From positions 318 through 59,200 of the forward strand of contig DIZW01000095.1 of NCBI GenBank assembly GCA_002428015.1: 58,883 nt of DNA, in the 5' to 3' direction. Below are positions 15,000 to 24,268 of the stretch, one piece after another. Position numbers and translations under genes: made by a program. The stretch is from Oxalobacteraceae bacterium UBA6018. GTDB lineage: Bacteria > Pseudomonadota > Gammaproteobacteria > Burkholderiales > Burkholderiaceae_D. How positions within the stretch are numbered: position 1 is the first letter of the stretch; each line of letters begins with the position of its first letter. The notes beneath the pieces were generated by a model, which saw nothing but the letters and a program-made list of their open reading frames with translations, did no database searches and was not told the DNA's origin.

Positions 15000-17900
15000 T
15001 TACGGCAGCGGCGCGAAGATCGCCTGCAGGTCGTCCTGGGTCAGCGCCATCTCGCGCGCGCTGCCGCCGTCGAGCACGGCCCCGGCCAGGGCGGCCTTCT
15101 TGCGCTGCAGCTCCTGGATCTTCTGCTCCAAGGTTCCCTGGGCGATGAGCTTGTAGACGAACACCGGCTTGTCCTGGCCGATGCGCCAGGCGCGGTCGGT
15201 GGCCTGGTCCTCGGCCGCCGGGTTCCACCACGGGTCGTAATGGATCACGGTGTCGGCGGCGGTCAGGTTCAGGCCCACGCCGCCCGCCTTCAAACTGATC
15301 AGGAACAGCGGCACGGCGCCGCTCTGGAAGGCGGCCACCGGCGCGGCGCGGTCGAGCGTGTCGCCGGTGAGCAGCGCGTAGCCGATGGCGCGCTCGCGCA
15401 GCTCGGCTTCGATCAGCGCCAGCATGCTGGTAAATTGGGAGAACACCAGGATCTTGCGGCCTTCGTCGCGCAGCGCCTCGATCATCTCCATCAGGGCCGC
15501 GAGCTTGGCGGAGGGCGTGGCGGCCGCCTTGGCGCCGGCGCGCTTGACCAGGCGCGGATCGCAGCACACCTGGCGCAGCTTGAGCAAGGCTTCCAGGATC
15601 ACCAGCTGGCTGCGCGCCACGCCCTTGCTGGCGATCGCCTCGCGCACCTTCTTGTCCATCGCCAGGCGCACGGTTTCGTACAGGTCGCGCTGGCTGCCGC
15701 ACAGCTGGACCTCGCGCACCATCTCGGTCTTGGGCGGCAGGTCGGTCGCCACCGCGTCCTTGGTCCGGCGCAGCAGGAACGGCTTGATGCGGCGCACCAG
15801 GAAGGCGTTGCGGGCCGCGTCTCCCAGCACCTCGATCGGCTTGCGGAACTCTGCGTTGAAGCGCTTCTCGTCGCCCAGCAGGCCGGGCATGAGGAAGTGC
15901 AGCTGCGCCCACAGTTCGCCGAGGTGGTTCTGCAGGGGAGTGCCGGTCAGGCACAGGCGGTGCCGGGCCGGGATCAGGGCGGCGGTCTGGGCGGCCTTGG
16001 AACGGCTGTTCTTGATGTATTGCGACTCGTCCAGGATCAGCAGGTGAAAGCGCTGGGCGCACAGCGGCGCCTCGTCGCGCGGCAGCAGGGCGTAGGTGGT
16101 CAGGACCAGGTCGTGCTGGCCGATCTCGGCGTAGCGCTCGGCGCGCGCGGCCCCGTGCAGCAGCAGCACGCGCAGGCCAGGCGCGAAGCGCGCCGCCTCG
16201 GCCTGCCAGTTCGGCATCAGGCTGGTGGGCGCCACCACCAGCGCGGGCGCGTCCAGCCGGCCGGCCTCCTTCTCGAGCAGAATGTGGGCCAGGGTTTGCA
16301 GGGTCTTCCCGAGCCCCATGTCGTCGGCCAGGATGCCGCCCAGCTCGAACTCGCGCAGGAACTGCATCCAGGCCAGCCCGGCACTCTGGTAAGGGCGCAG
16401 GGTGGCCTGCAGGCCGCGCGGCGGCGCCACCGGCCGCACGCCGCCGAAGCTGCGCAATTTCAGGCCCAGCGCGCGCAGGCGCTCGCCCCCCAGCCAGCGC
16501 AGATGGACGCTCTCCTCCAGCTCGGCCAGGCGGGCGGCGTCGAGCACCGGCAGGCGCATGCGCTCGCCGACGCGGTCGTTGAAGTACAACTCGCCCAGAG
16601 TGCGCAGGATGGGCTTGACGCGACCCCACGGCAGCGCGACGTTGGCGCCATCGGGCAGGCGCGCGAGCAGGTGCTCGCCGTCGGGGCGGGCCTCGATCAC
16701 GGCCGGGTCGAACTCGCGCGGGGCGGCCCGGATCAGCTGCAGCAGCAGCGGCAGCAGGGCGATCCGGGCGCCGTTGACGACGATCCCCAGCTCGAGCTCG
16801 AACCAGGCGGAAGCGGCCGCGCCGCCCTCCTCGACCTCGGCGTACCAGTCGTCGATCGCGCTCAGGTCGAAGCGAAAACCGTCGCTGGCCTCCACCATCC
16901 AGCCCTGCCCGGCCAGCGACGGCGCGTCGTCGCGCATGAAGACTATCCAGTCCTCATCGTGCGCCATCCGCCAGGCGCCGCGCGCGTCGTCCAGCGCGCC
17001 GGCGGCCACCGGCTGCAATCGAAGCGCCGCCAGCTGCTCACGCGCCGCGCGTTCGCGCCGCGGATCGCGCTCGATCACTTCGGTGCTACGGCCATGTTTG
17101 CGCACCGCCTCCGCGGCGCCATCATCCGGCACGTGCATGCCTTCGTACTCGAAGCCGAGGACGGCGTAGTCCTGCCACTGGGCGCCGCCATCGGCACGGC
17201 CGGACGGCCGGCTTTGCAGGCGCAGCCAGGGGCGCGGCGCGACGCCACCGCGCACCACCCGCGGCAAGGCCGGCGGCGCCGACATCAGCCGGTCCAGGCC
17301 GAGCGCGGCCAGGCGCGTGGCCAGCAGGGCGCTGTCGCCGGCCGCCACCAGGGGAGCGCGCGCCACCATCGCCAGCAGGTTCTGCACAGCCGGCGCCGAC
17401 AGCGCGGCCGACGCCGGCGCCAGCGTCAGTTCTCCGAGCAAGCCGTCCTGCACGTACATGGGCGGGACGGTGGGCAGCACGCGGGCGACCGGGGTGCCGT
17501 CGTCGAACTGCCAGCCCAGGCGCGCCCGACCGGGTGTGTCGTCGGCATAGCGCCACGCCAGCGTGCCCGCGCGCGCCGGCGCGTTGACGATGCTGCGCAC
17601 GATACCGGTCTTGAGGCCGGCGCGCTCGTCGGCCCAGGCCAGGCAAGCGGCGTCGGCCAGCGACGCGAGCAACCGGGCGCCGCCGACGCCGCTCGGTAGC
17701 GTGCGCGCGACGCTGAAACCGCGGTTGCCCGAGAGGGCAGAAAACAGCTGCAGCAGGTACAGGTCGTCGCTATCGATGAACGGCGGCGGATCGGTGAGCA
17801 GGCGGTAGGTCTCGTTGACCACGGTGGCCGTGATGACGCCGCCGCCCGGGCCCAGGCGCGCCTTGCACACGGTGAGGCTGACGCCCTCGCGTTCGGGCAT

Positions 17901-18338
17901 GAGCACGTACAGCAGGCGCTGCGAGGCGCCGCGTTTCCTGGCCGGCTCGGCCTGCACGGCGACGCTGAAGCGATCAAGCCAGATCGCCAGGTCCAGCGGC
18001 AGGTGGGCGCTGGGCGCCGCGGCCGGCTGCGCCCAGCGATCCAGCGCACAAATGAGCGCCGCGACCACGTGCTTGCAGTCGAACGCGACCGGGCAGCTGC
18101 AGTGTCCGTCGAATTCGATACGCCGGCCGTGGCGCTCGACCCGGATCGACTGGCGGTAGACTTGGCCGCCGCTGCCGCCCACCTCGCTGTCGATGGTGTC
18201 GTCGCCGCACGCGAGCGCGCGCACCTTGCCGCGCCGCGCATAGTCGCGGCCACGCGCGAAGGCGCCTTGGTCGAAGCTGAGAGCGATGTCGTTGAGGTCG
18301 AAATCCATTGGCGCGGCTGGTGAACATGGGCGGGCCAT
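15000..18338 (-). CDS. SWIM zinc-finger SNF2/HepA-family helicase
   Basis: 1112 residues from the ATG at 18338, which has a good GGAG five bases upstream; an internal ATG at 18308 lacks one. A SWIM finger (CSCPVAFDCKH) lies near residue 85. A long poorly conserved middle follows. From about residue 640 comes the Swi2/Snf2 ATPase: ILADDMGLGKT (motif I), VVAPTSLMPNW (Ia), ILDESQYIKN (motif II, DESQ), LTGTPLQNHLGELW (III), then LVFSQFTSMLALIE and VIHYDPWWNPAAEDQATDRAWRIGQ (V/VI). Such proteins remodel DNA- or RNA polymerase-bound complexes using ATP. It lies 44 bases downstream of the DUF6351-like gene. Confidence 0.93.
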   Translation of the reverse strand: MARPCSPAAPMDFDLNDIALSFDQGAFARGRDYARRGKVRALACGDDTIDSEVGGSGGQVYRQSIRVERHGRRIEFDGHCSCPVAFDCKHVVAALICALDRWAQPAAAPSAHLPLDLAIWLDRFSVAVQAEPARKRGASQRLLYVLMPEREGVSLTVCKARLGPGGGVITATVVNETYRLLTDPPPFIDSDDLYLLQLFSALSGNRGFSVARTLPSGVGGARLLASLADAACLAWADERAGLKTGIVRSIVNAPARAGTLAWRYADDTPGRARLGWQFDDGTPVARVLPTVPPMYVQDGLLGELTLAPASAALSAPAVQNLLAMVARAPLVAAGDSALLATRLAALGLDRLMSAPPALPRVVRGGVAPRPWLRLQSRPSGRADGGAQWQDYAVLGFEYEGMHVPDDGAAEAVRKHGRSTEVIERDPRRERAAREQLAALRLQPVAAGALDDARGAWRMAHDEDWIVFMRDDAPSLAGQGWMVEASDGFRFDLSAIDDWYAEVEEGGAAASAWFELELGIVVNGARIALLPLLLQLIRAAPREFDPAVIEARPDGEHLLARLPDGANVALPWGRVKPILRTLGELYFNDRVGERMRLPVLDAARLAELEESVHLRWLGGERLRALGLKLRSFGGVRPVAPPRGLQATLRPYQSAGLAWMQFLREFELGGILADDMGLGKTLQTLAHILLEKEAGRLDAPALVVAPTSLMPNWQAEAARFAPGLRVLLLHGAARAERYAEIGQHDLVLTTYALLPRDEAPLCAQRFHLLILDESQYIKNSRSKAAQTAALIPARHRLCLTGTPLQNHLGELWAQLHFLMPGLLGDEKRFNAEFRKPIEVLGDAARNAFLVRRIKPFLLRRTKDAVATDLPPKTEMVREVQLCGSQRDLYETVRLAMDKKVREAIASKGVARSQLVILEALLKLRQVCCDPRLVKRAGAKAAATPSAKLAALMEMIEALRDEGRKILVFSQFTSMLALIEAELRERAIGYALLTGDTLDRAAPVAAFQSGAVPLFLISLKAGGVGLNLTAADTVIHYDPWWNPAAEDQATDRAWRIGQDKPVFVYKLIAQGTLEQKIQELQRKKAALAGAVLDGGSAREMALTQDDLQAIFAPLP

Positions 18339-18382
18339 ATTATCTCCGAAACCGGCCCGCTGCCGCAGACGACATGTCGCCG

Positions 18383-20680
18383 CTAGCGGTCGCCGTCCGG
18401 GCGGCCCTGGTCGGGACGGCTGTAGTCGCACACGCCGTCCGGGAAAATGCGCTCCAGCCATTGCCGCTGCGCGGGCGTGAACGGCGCGGCCGGCGCATAG
18501 GTGCCGTCGGCCAGCGCGGTGGCGAGCGGCTTGAGCGTGCATTTGAAGCGCTCGCCCTCGATGCCCTCGCCGGCGACCATGCGCGGGCTGGCATGGATCG
18601 GATACACCGACGTGCAGGCGCCCGGCGCGCGGCCGTCGAGGACGCCGTCCCATACGGCTGGGCCGCTGGCGATGCGGGCGCCGGCGCTGTCGAAGCAGGT
18701 GTCGACGAAGGCGGCGGGCGCTTCGCCGCCGCTGAGGTAGTTGTCCATCACCCCCAGGGCGTCGACGACCGGCTGCAGCAGCGTGGTGTCGGACCCGGTG
18801 AACCAGATCACCTGGCGTTTGGCCGCGCGCGGATTGGCGGCCAGCAGGCGCGCCCGCACCGAGAATGACTGGCGCGCGTTATGCATGTTCAGTTCCGGTT
18901 CCAGATAAGGGCGCAGGTCGATCACCGGGATGGCCAGGCGCGCGCCGGTGAACACGTGGCCCGAGGTGTAGGCGGCACGCATCGCCGACAGGTCGCCGGC
19001 GCGGCGGGCGGCGGGGGTGCCGCCCGGCTCGCGGCAGTCGGCGCTGCGCTGCATGTTGCGCGCATCGAAGGCGTCGAGCGCCGCGTTCCAGTTGACGAAA
19101 TCGGGCTGCTCCTTCCAGCTTCCGACGCAGGCGTTGATGCGCAGGAACTCGTCGGCGTCGATGTCGCCCAGGGCAAAGGCGCGCAAGCCGTACTGCACGC
19201 CCACGTTATCGATGGGAATGGGGGCGAAGCCGGCGCTGTCGGTGCCGTAGATGTTGGCCAGGTCGTTCCAGTGCGTCCATTTCACCTGGTCGAACACGCT
19301 TGGCGGGTAGCCGTAGGCCTTGGCCACGCTGTCGAAGCGCGGATCCTTGAACACCGGGTTGAGCACGGTCGGCATGGCGGTGCGCCAGCCGTTGATGCAC
19401 TCGGTGGAGCCGGGCACGCCGGTCAGGGGATTGAGCGCGCTGTCGCTGGCGTTCATGCCTTCGATGAGGGCTTGCCGGCGCCAGCTGGCCCACTGCGAGG
19501 AGGGATCGCGCGTGACCTCATCGCGAAAATATTGGCCCAGCAGGGGACAGTCGGAGATCGGGATGGTCTGGGTGACCATGTCGGGGAAGGACTGGATCGG
19601 CACGCCGCCGTCGAGCAGGCGCGGGTTGTTCTGGGCGAACAGGTATTGCTGCACCGCGCCGCCGGAGCCGCCCATGCCGATGGTGAACAGGGGCGCGCCA
19701 TAGGCCTCGATGAAGCGTTCCTTGGTCATGAGCGCCGTCTCCTCGGCCAGGCGCATGTTGTAGTGCACGCCGGCCTCATTGCCGGACGAGCTGACAACGG
19801 CGAAGCCCTGGCCCAGCACGGCCGGCATCAATTGGCGCTCGCTGCCGCTGAGGTTGTCGTTGAGCCACATCGCCAGTCCCTGCTGGTGGCCGATGCCGAT
19901 GCCGCCGCGCAGCCAGTACACCAGCTTGCGGTTCCAGGCGCTGGTGTCGGGCTGGCCGGCCGGCTCGGGAAACGGCGCCAGCATGGCCATCGTGTACAGG
20001 AAGCGGTTGATGCTGCCCGCCTCCACCCGCACGACGAAGGGCACCGCCGCGCCGTGCAGTGGCGTGGTCTTGAGATCGGGCGGCGGCGTGGAAAAGCCGG
20101 TGGCGGGGTCGAAGGGCTTGAAGGCGCTGCCGGTGAAGTAGAAGTAGCTGACCCGGGTGGGAATGGCGCAGGTCTTGCTGTAGCCGGCCAGCGCGCCGGT
20201 CGCGTCGAAGACCGGGTGGCCGATGCCGTCGTGGTTGTCCACCAGCGGCTGGCCCAGTCCGGACTCCTGGGAACGGCAAATGAAGGGCTGCTGCTGCGGC
20301 CCCGTGAAGATGGGGCCGCTGATGGGGTAGTTGGTCAGCGCCACTTTGTCGGACACGCCGTTGCCGTTGGCATCGCGGTAGCGCACTTCGAGCTCGTTGT
20401 GGCCGTCGGACAAGCCGGTGATCACGCCTTCCATGTGCTCGCCGTCGCGCGCGAGCACAGGCGTGATTTGGCGGCCGTTGAGCCAGATGCCGAGCCGGTC
20501 CTGCAGGCCCGGGGCCGCCGTGATGGCGATGCGGGCGTCGCCGCCGGTGACCTGGTCCGGCCGGCTCGACGGCACGCGCACGGTGACGCCGGTGGGCGGT
20601 GCCGGTACGGGCGAGGCGCTGCAGGCAATCAGGGTGAATGCGGCAAGGGCGGCGACGGCGGCATGGTTCCTCGATGGCAT
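18383..20680 (-). CDS. DUF6351-like secreted lipoprotein, alpha/beta hydrolase-like
   Basis: 765 residues with AAAGGAG before the ATG. A lipoprotein signal ends in the lipobox LIACSAS (Cys at about residue 20). The mature part has a beta-rich N-terminal domain (about 35-130) and a large domain with GMGGSGGAVQQYLF, a G-x-G-x-S-like nucleophile turn reminiscent of alpha/beta hydrolases such as tannases. GSDTTLLQPVVDALGVMDNYL later in the protein could supply an acidic residue. The layout fits DUF6351, whose function is not known. Predicted location is the outer membrane or periplasm. The helicase gene follows closely, but no functional link is evident. Confidence 0.6.
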   Translation of the reverse strand: MPSRNHAAVAALAAFTLIACSASPVPAPPTGVTVRVPSSRPDQVTGGDARIAITAAPGLQDRLGIWLNGRQITPVLARDGEHMEGVITGLSDGHNELEVRYRDANGNGVSDKVALTNYPISGPIFTGPQQQPFICRSQESGLGQPLVDNHDGIGHPVFDATGALAGYSKTCAIPTRVSYFYFTGSAFKPFDPATGFSTPPPDLKTTPLHGAAVPFVVRVEAGSINRFLYTMAMLAPFPEPAGQPDTSAWNRKLVYWLRGGIGIGHQQGLAMWLNDNLSGSERQLMPAVLGQGFAVVSSSGNEAGVHYNMRLAEETALMTKERFIEAYGAPLFTIGMGGSGGAVQQYLFAQNNPRLLDGGVPIQSFPDMVTQTIPISDCPLLGQYFRDEVTRDPSSQWASWRRQALIEGMNASDSALNPLTGVPGSTECINGWRTAMPTVLNPVFKDPRFDSVAKAYGYPPSVFDQVKWTHWNDLANIYGTDSAGFAPIPIDNVGVQYGLRAFALGDIDADEFLRINACVGSWKEQPDFVNWNAALDAFDARNMQRSADCREPGGTPAARRAGDLSAMRAAYTSGHVFTGARLAIPVIDLRPYLEPELNMHNARQSFSVRARLLAANPRAAKRQVIWFTGSDTTLLQPVVDALGVMDNYLSGGEAPAAFVDTCFDSAGARIASGPAVWDGVLDGRAPGACTSVYPIHASPRMVAGEGIEGERFKCTLKPLATALADGTYAPAAPFTPAQRQWLERIFPDGVCDYSRPDQGRPDGDR

Positions 20681-20803
20681 GGCGAATACTCCTTTGTTCG
20701 TTGGCTCGGACGCTTACCCATGCATCGTGCCCGAAGGCGGCCGCCCTGCGCCTGCGCCAGCGCAGCAGGGACGCCGGGCCGGCGCAAGCGCGGGCGGCGG
20801 GCG

Positions 20804-21568
20804 CTATTCGCGCAGCAAGGTCTGGATATCGTTGAACACCACGTCGGGCAACAGGTAGGAAGTGGTGTAGATCTCGCGCACCCGCCCGCGCGCGTCGATC
20901 AGGAAAATCTTGAGCAGGTGGTTGTAGAGCCGGGTGGGCCGGCCCTGCGGGTCGAGCGTGACGGCCACGTCCTGGCCGAAGCCGTCGATAATGGGCCGCA
21001 GCGCGCCCACCGAGCGCGTGGTGAGGAAGTGCCAGCGCAGCGCGCTGCGCGGATCGGCCAGCGCGCCGGCGTAGGCGCGCATCGCCGCGGGGGTGTCGTT
21101 GGTGGGGTCGAACGACAGGCTGACGAAGCGCACCCTGCGCGCCAGCGCGGGCTGGGCCAGCAGGCGCCGGCGCAGTTCGACGAAGGTCTGGAACGCCAGC
21201 GGGCAGCCGACCGGGTCCACGCAATACGTGTACATGAAACCAAGCAGGGTGACCTTGCCCGCCGTGTAGCGCTGCAGGGGATAGCTGCGCCCGTCTGTGT
21301 CGAGCACCTGGCCGTTGGCGGCCGTCTGGATGACCTCGAGCCGGTAGCTGCCCGGCGCGGGCGCGACGAACTGCTGGCGCGGCCGCGCGAGCGCGACGTC
21401 GTTGGTGCCGGCCCGGGCCGCCGGCGTGGTCGTCAGCATCGCCAACAGCAGCGCCAGCAGCGCCACCAGCAGCGTGAGCCCCAGAGCCAGCGGCGCGGGC
21501 GCGGGCGTGGGCACGAGCAATGGCGCGAGCACGGGCGGCACGGGCAATGCGGGTAGCCTGCGCCGCAT
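20804..21568 (-). CDS. SCO1/SenC-type copper chaperone with CX5C motif
   Basis: 254 residues from the ATG at 21568. An N-terminal hydrophobic segment (ALGLTLLVALLALLLAM) anchors or exports it. The SCO thioredoxin fold is seen in VTLLGFMYTYCVDPVGCPLAF, VRFVSLSFDPTNDTP and the copper histidine in YNHLLKIFLID (His217). The two cysteines (Cys116 and Cys122) are five residues apart, whereas classical SCO proteins have CxxxC, so metal geometry may differ. It follows the methanethiol oxidase gene by 76 bases on the same strand. Published mtoX loci often carry a SCO gene that is thought to deliver copper to the enzyme. Confidence 0.8.
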   Translation of the reverse strand: MRRRLPALPVPPVLAPLLVPTPAPAPLALGLTLLVALLALLLAMLTTTPAARAGTNDVALARPRQQFVAPAPGSYRLEVIQTAANGQVLDTDGRSYPLQRYTAGKVTLLGFMYTYCVDPVGCPLAFQTFVELRRRLLAQPALARRVRFVSLSFDPTNDTPAAMRAYAGALADPRSALRWHFLTTRSVGALRPIIDGFGQDVAVTLDPQGRPTRLYNHLLKIFLIDARGRVREIYTTSYLLPDVVFNDIQTLLRE

Positions 21569-21644
21569 CTCTCGTCCTTCCTGTACCGCCCGCCACGCGG
21601 AAGCGCCGCGCACGTCCCGGCCACGCGTGCGATGCATCGCCCGC

Positions 21645-22994
21645 TCAGCGCGCCGGCATGCCGTTCAAGCTGGCCGGCGCGCCGTTCAGGCTGGCCACGC
21701 TGGCCGCCGCACCGGCGGTGAACTTCATGTGGTGCGGGCGGCCCAGCTTTTCCTTGGTGAAATCGATCACCCATTGCTGCTTCAACTGTTTGCCGTCCCA
21801 ACTGAACAACTTGAGGAACTGTTCGTTGTCGGCCCCTTTCTTGTCCCAGTTCGACAGCAGGCTGCTGGTGACGTACACGCGCTTGCCGTCCCAGCTCTGG
21901 CTGACCATGTTGACCTGCTTGCCCGTCACCTTCTCGTAGATCTGGCGCGGCGCCTCCGGATTGCGCAGGTCGAACAGGCGCGTCTTGCCGTCCATGAAGG
22001 TGTTGACCCACAGGCTCTTGCCGTCCGCCGCGATCGAGATGTCGACCGGCAGCGGTGTCTTGCTGGGGTCGCCGATGGCGGCCACATCTTTGGCCTGCCA
22101 CTGGCCCTTGGCGTCCTGCTTGATCAGCCATAGCCGGGAGGTGAGCGCGGCGGCGGTGACGGCCCAGTTGTCCCCCTCCTTGAGCGACCAGCGGATTTCC
22201 AGCGGCGCGCCGGGCGTGTTGAACACTTTCTGCGGACGCATGGATTTGAAGTCCCACAAGACCATCGTGTTGCCGAACTGCTTCATGGCTGCCGGGTCCG
22301 CGATCACCTTGCCCAGCTCGGCCATGTAGTTCTTCTTGCCGGTGAAGCTAGACGTGAGCATGACGTTCTTGTGCGGATTGATGGCGATGTCGTAGCCATA
22401 GCCGTCGCCTTTGACGCCGCCCACGGCGGTAGTGGGGATGGGATAGCTGGCCACGTACTGGCCCTGGTTGTTGTACACCGCCAGCCCGGTGGCGCCGCCC
22501 TGGTCCTTGTTCGACAGCATGCCCAGCAGCATGCGCCCGGGAATCGGGTAGAAGGTGTGCGGGCCGACGTAGCCGGTCTTTTGCACCAGGTCGGCGATGG
22601 TCCTGACCAGCTTGGGATGGGCCGGGTCGGTGCCGACGTCGAACACGAAGATGGTGCTGTCGTCCAGGCGCCCGGCCCAAAGGTATTTGCGGTCGTCCGT
22701 GAAGCCCATGTGGTGGGCCTCGCCGCGCCCCGGCACGGAGAGCACGTCGACCACCTTGCCGTAGCGCGGCGAATGCGGATTGACGTCCACGGTGACGAGC
22801 TTGTCGGCGCCGTCGCCCAGCCCCGCGACGCCCAGCGTCCAGACGTGCAGGTAGTCTTCTTGACCCTTGATCAGCTTGGCGAGGTAGGGCGAATTGCAGG
22901 TTTCATCGGCCAGCGCCGCGGCCGGGGCGAACAGACCGAGCGCCAGGCCCAGCGCCAGGGAAACGATCCAGGCAAGCAGACGCGATGTCCTCAT
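21645..22994 (-). CDS. mtoX: Methanethiol oxidase (SBP56/MtoX-like), periplasmic
   Basis: 449 residues preceded by GGAGGGG. A cleavable signal ends around FAPAAALADETC. The mature protein is a seven-bladed beta-propeller of the selenium-binding-protein family: DYLHVWTLGV, PGRGEAHHMGFTDDRKYLW, DDSTIFVFDVGTDP, GPHTFYPIPGRMLLGMLSN and near the C-terminus LGRPHHMKFTAG. Paired histidines (GEAHHM, GRPHHM) are candidate copper ligands. Family enzymes oxidise methanethiol to formaldehyde, H2S and H2O2. The C-terminal tail has a short repeat (ASLNGAPASLNG) unlike the family. The SCO gene follows, but no MauG-type partner is seen. An FNR-like box lies about 85 bases upstream. Confidence 0.85.
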   Translation of the reverse strand: MRTSRLLAWIVSLALGLALGLFAPAAALADETCNSPYLAKLIKGQEDYLHVWTLGVAGLGDGADKLVTVDVNPHSPRYGKVVDVLSVPGRGEAHHMGFTDDRKYLWAGRLDDSTIFVFDVGTDPAHPKLVRTIADLVQKTGYVGPHTFYPIPGRMLLGMLSNKDQGGATGLAVYNNQGQYVASYPIPTTAVGGVKGDGYGYDIAINPHKNVMLTSSFTGKKNYMAELGKVIADPAAMKQFGNTMVLWDFKSMRPQKVFNTPGAPLEIRWSLKEGDNWAVTAAALTSRLWLIKQDAKGQWQAKDVAAIGDPSKTPLPVDISIAADGKSLWVNTFMDGKTRLFDLRNPEAPRQIYEKVTGKQVNMVSQSWDGKRVYVTSSLLSNWDKKGADNEQFLKLFSWDGKQLKQQWVIDFTKEKLGRPHHMKFTAGAAASVASLNGAPASLNGMPAR

Positions 22995-23073
22995 GAGACC
23001 CCTCCAGCGTGGATGAACACCGCCCCATCATAGAGCGGCTGTGCGCGGGCTTGAACCGAGTCAGCAATGACAT

Positions 23074-23087
23074 TGACGTAGATCAAA
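23074..23087. promoter_or_regulatory. FNR/ANR-type box (TTGAC-N4-ATCAA)
   Basis: TTGACGTAGATCAA in the 207-bp region between the divergent mtoX and cyanophycinase-like genes matches the TTGAY-N4-RTCAA palindrome bound by FNR/ANR/CRP-superfamily oxygen sensors. It is centred about 86 bases upstream of the mtoX ATG and about 121 bases upstream of the other gene. Either or both could be oxygen-regulated. Confidence 0.5.
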
Positions 23088-23201
23088 CAATGCCTGCACA
23101 CGATTGACCGGTTGACCCCACAGCTCGGCCGTTGAAGCCGCCTATACTCATCCTCCATTGTCTTTATTTTATTATTTTTTATACATCCCACAGGAGCAAC
23201 C

Positions 23202-24224
23202 ATGCGTCTGGCGTCCCGTTCCCGTTTCCTCGCGAGCATCATCCCCGCGCTGGCCATGCTGGCCGCCCTGGCCCTGCCCGGCGCGGCCCAGGCCGCCAAA
23301 CCCTACCAGTACGCGGTGGTGGGCGACCCAACCGACGTGGTGTTGGCCCACCCCGCCGCGCCCAGCCTGGTGCTGATGGGCGGCGGTCCGGACGTGGACG
23401 CGGCCTTCCAGTGGATGATCCGGCGCGCCGGCGGCGGCAACTTCGTCGTCATCCGCGCCAGCGGCACCGACGCCTACAACCCGTATGTCTTCGCGATGGG
23501 CGGAGTGAGCTCGGTGGAAACCATCGTCATTCCCAGCCGCGCGGCCGCCAACGACCCGTTCGTGATCGCCCGCATCCAGGGCGCGGAAGCCCTGTTCATC
23601 GCCGGCGGCGACCAGAGCGACTACGTCAAGTACTGGCAGGGCACGCCGGTGCAGGCGGCGATCGAAGCGCTGGCCAGCAAGAACACGCCAATCGGCGGCA
23701 CCAGCGCCGGCCTGTCGGTGATGGGCAAGTACGCCTTCACCGCGCTCAACGGCTCCATCACCTCGGCCCAGGCCCTGGCCAACCCGTACGACCGCGCGGT
23801 CACGCTCGGACGCGATGTGCTGCGCCTGCCGGACCTGGGCGGCCTGATCACCGACCAGCACTTCGACACGCGCGACCGCATGGGCCGCCTGCTCACCTTC
23901 ATGGCGCGCATCGTCAACGACGGCTGGGCCGGCAGCGTGCACGGCATCGGCGTGGACGTGGAGACGGCGCTGCTGGTGGCCGACGGCAGCGCGACCCGGG
24001 TCGGGACCGGCGCGGCCTACTTCCTCAGCACCGTGGGCCTGCCGCAAGTGTGCCGGCCGAAAACCGCCCTCACCTACCGCAACATCAGCACCGAGCGCCT
24101 GGCCGGCGGCGGCAGCTTCGACCTGCGCAACTGGGCAAGCTATGATGGCGGCACCACCAAGTACGCGGTCTCGGCGGTGGGCGGGGTGCTCAGCTCGACC
24201 CAGCCGGGCGGCGCCATCTACTAA
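23202..24224 (+). CDS. Secreted cyanophycinase-like serine peptidase (S51)
   Basis: 340 residues with CAGGAG before the ATG. A signal peptide ends at GAAQAAKPY. The mature protein shows S51 features: LVLMGGGPDVDAAFQWM, FIAGGDQSDYVKYW and the nucleophile elbow GGTSAGLSVMGKY (Ser at about residue 168), plus DQHFDTRDRMGRL. Cyanophycinases split the Asp-Arg storage polymer; secreted forms (CphE type) act on external cyanophycin, and other S51 members cut Asp-containing dipeptides. The C-terminal 60 residues (LTYRNISTERLAGGGSFDLRN) form an extra beta-rich segment. Substrate is unproven. Confidence 0.8.
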   Translation: MRLASRSRFLASIIPALAMLAALALPGAAQAAKPYQYAVVGDPTDVVLAHPAAPSLVLMGGGPDVDAAFQWMIRRAGGGNFVVIRASGTDAYNPYVFAMGGVSSVETIVIPSRAAANDPFVIARIQGAEALFIAGGDQSDYVKYWQGTPVQAAIEALASKNTPIGGTSAGLSVMGKYAFTALNGSITSAQALANPYDRAVTLGRDVLRLPDLGGLITDQHFDTRDRMGRLLTFMARIVNDGWAGSVHGIGVDVETALLVADGSATRVGTGAAYFLSTVGLPQVCRPKTALTYRNISTERLAGGGSFDLRNWASYDGGTTKYAVSAVGGVLSSTQPGGAIY

Positions 24225-24268
24225 ACCGACTGAGCCGGGGGCGCCCGGCCTTTTTCAAGGAATTGCGC

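Noticed and set aside
18881..21556. Long plus-strand open frame over the DUF6351 and SCO genes
   Set aside because: It is antisense, has no recognisable motif and breaks in the middle of clear genes.
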